The notes beneath the pieces were generated by a model. It saw nothing but the letters and a program-made list of their open reading frames with translations. It had not been told where the DNA came from and searched no databases. Both the position numbers and the translations under genes were made by a program. From Cyclobacteriaceae bacterium (GTDB lineage Bacteria > Bacteroidota > Bacteroidia > Cytophagales > Cyclobacteriaceae): a stretch of 8,626 bases of DNA. Every line of letters starts with the position of its first letter. Positions within the stretch are counted from its first letter, which is position 1. The stretch is from contig JAUUZS010000154.1 in NCBI GenBank assembly GCA_030589835.1, forward strand, positions 1 through 8,626, in the 5' to 3' direction. Below are positions 7,649-8,626 of the stretch, piece after piece.

Positions 7649-7655
7649 AAAATTT

Positions 7656-8626
7656 CTAAAAGAAATAATAAAGAGCCACTAATATACGGTTATTACTAAC
7701 AACCTTTGCATTCTGAGGAACTGCATTGTCATTAACAGAATCTCCATATGCGGCTGCTGTATGGTCAACCTCAGCAGCAAGTCTTACCTTCCCACTGTTC
7801 CATATAAATCGGGGAGCTATCCTATACACATAAGCGATATCAGAACCTCGTGTATAACGGGTAATCATGCCAATTTCTTCAATTTCATCAATGGAGCCTA
7901 GATTCTTAATATATCCGGAGAACAGACCAAATTGAAATTTTTTGTTGTTTGTATGAATATCATTCCAGATTCCTAAAGTATTTATTGTAGTATAATCCCG
8001 ATAATCTCTCAACGGATCCGTAATTGATTTTACAGCATATCCTCCAATTTGAAGACCATCAAATCCATTTTGTGCATAGGTACTTTGAATTTTAAATGTT
8101 AAAGGTTTAAATACATACTTAAAAAAAGCCTGGGTTGTAAATCCTCTAACCATCTGATCTGTTTTGTAATTGTTTTCAGTTTCAATGCGTGGCATGAGTT
8201 GCTTATATCCAGTAGATACACCAAATAATAGTTTTTCAGTAGTGTAGCTTAACTGTCCTGTCAAATCCGGTAACAATGCATTCTGTAAAGTTTCGGCACC
8301 TCCCGGGCTCACAAAATCCAGCTGGGTTGCTGCAGCTCCTGCCAGCGTAATTTTTCCGAGTTTTTGAGTTATCCGTATTTGAGGATTCCTTGAAAAAAAT
8401 TGAATGGGAACCCCAGTATTAAATGATACAGTACCTGGAAAACAACCAGTTACAAACATCATGTGCCAATATTGTCCGGCTATTAACTCTGTAGTTTTCC
8501 AATTAAGCTTTATGAAGGCATGCCGTAATCTGAAGCTGTTGATATTGGATTCTAACTGTCCAAAAAAGGCCCCTTCGATAACACCTGATGTTTTTGCTCC
8601 GAATGCATCCGGACCAGTGATCTTAC
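7656..8626 (-). CDS. Outer-membrane beta-barrel protein, DcaP-like porin (5' end missing)
   Basis: The open frame runs unbroken from the stop at 7656-7658 to the window edge, giving 322 codons; the true start lies beyond 8626. The ATG at 8460-8462 is internal: the 54 codons before it are clearly coding (for example NINSFRLRHAFIKLNW and ELIAGQYWH) and run on into FVTGCFPGTVSFNTG and SRNPQIRIT. The remainder shows amphipathic alternating strands rich in Tyr, Phe and Asn and ends in YYFF, a C-terminal aromatic signature of barrels inserted by BAM. The R-H-A-F-I-K / AGQYWH / RNPQIR pattern resembles DcaP-type trimeric porins, which admit small organic acids and similar solutes; that match is from memory and the substrate is unknown. 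The signal peptide, and the N-terminal coiled coil seen in some DcaP proteins, would be in the missing part. It is separated by 119 bp from the next gene on the same strand. Confidence 0.75.
   Translation of the reverse strand, partial: KITGPDAFGAKTSGVIEGAFFGQLESNINSFRLRHAFIKLNWKTTELIAGQYWHMMFVTGCFPGTVSFNTGVPIQFFSRNPQIRITQKLGKITLAGAAATQLDFVSPGGAETLQNALLPDLTGQLSYTTEKLLFGVSTGYKQLMPRIETENNYKTDQMVRGFTTQAFFKYVFKPLTFKIQSTYAQNGFDGLQIGGYAVKSITDPLRDYRDYTTINTLGIWNDIHTNNKKFQFGLFSGYIKNLGSIDEIEEIGMITRYTRGSDIAYVYRIAPRFIWNSGKVRLAAEVDHTAAAYGDSVNDNAVPQNAKVVSNNRILVALYYFF

Overview
This window most likely comes from a Bacteroidota chromosome. The base composition is A+T-leaning, the start codons lack a clear AGGAGG Shine-Dalgarno sequence, one promoter candidate resembles the TTTG / TAnnTTTG pattern of that phylum, and the outer-membrane protein at the right edge resembles porin-like proteins I associate with it. 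I cannot name a genus. No tRNA, rRNA, CRISPR array or intact insertion sequence is visible. All genes lie on the minus strand except the small esterase gene at 3639-4262.

Left part (1-4262): a two-gene minus-strand operon encodes an ABC ATPase of the LolD/YbbA type (2820-3506) followed by a large FtsX/MacB-fold permease of the YbbP type (245-2812). A secreted SGNH-hydrolase (TesA-like, 3639-4262) diverges from it across a 132-bp A+T-rich spacer. The same divergent tesA / ybbA-ybbP layout is known in E. coli, so this is an old conserved neighbourhood. Downstream of the permease, 1-244 holds no convincing gene; a protein-like but stop-interrupted frame there may be a decayed gene.

Middle part (4266-7536): a second minus-strand pair encodes a calcineurin-like metallophosphoesterase (6790-7536) and, 16 bp downstream, an 835-residue membrane sensor (4266-6773). 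The sensor combines an extracytoplasmic Cache domain, a PAS domain, two CBS domains and a DUF294-type nucleotidyltransferase with its C-terminal domain. It has no kinase, GGDEF or methyl-accepting output, so the nucleotidyltransferase is the likely output. With the phosphoesterase alongside, the pair could be a ligand-controlled nucleotide-transfer or nucleotide-turnover module. This is the most interesting item in the window.

Right part (7557-8626): an imperfect 15/16-bp inverted repeat with a 61-bp loop fills most of the gap between the phosphoesterase and an outer-membrane beta-barrel protein (DcaP-like porin). The porin's 5' end lies beyond the window edge.
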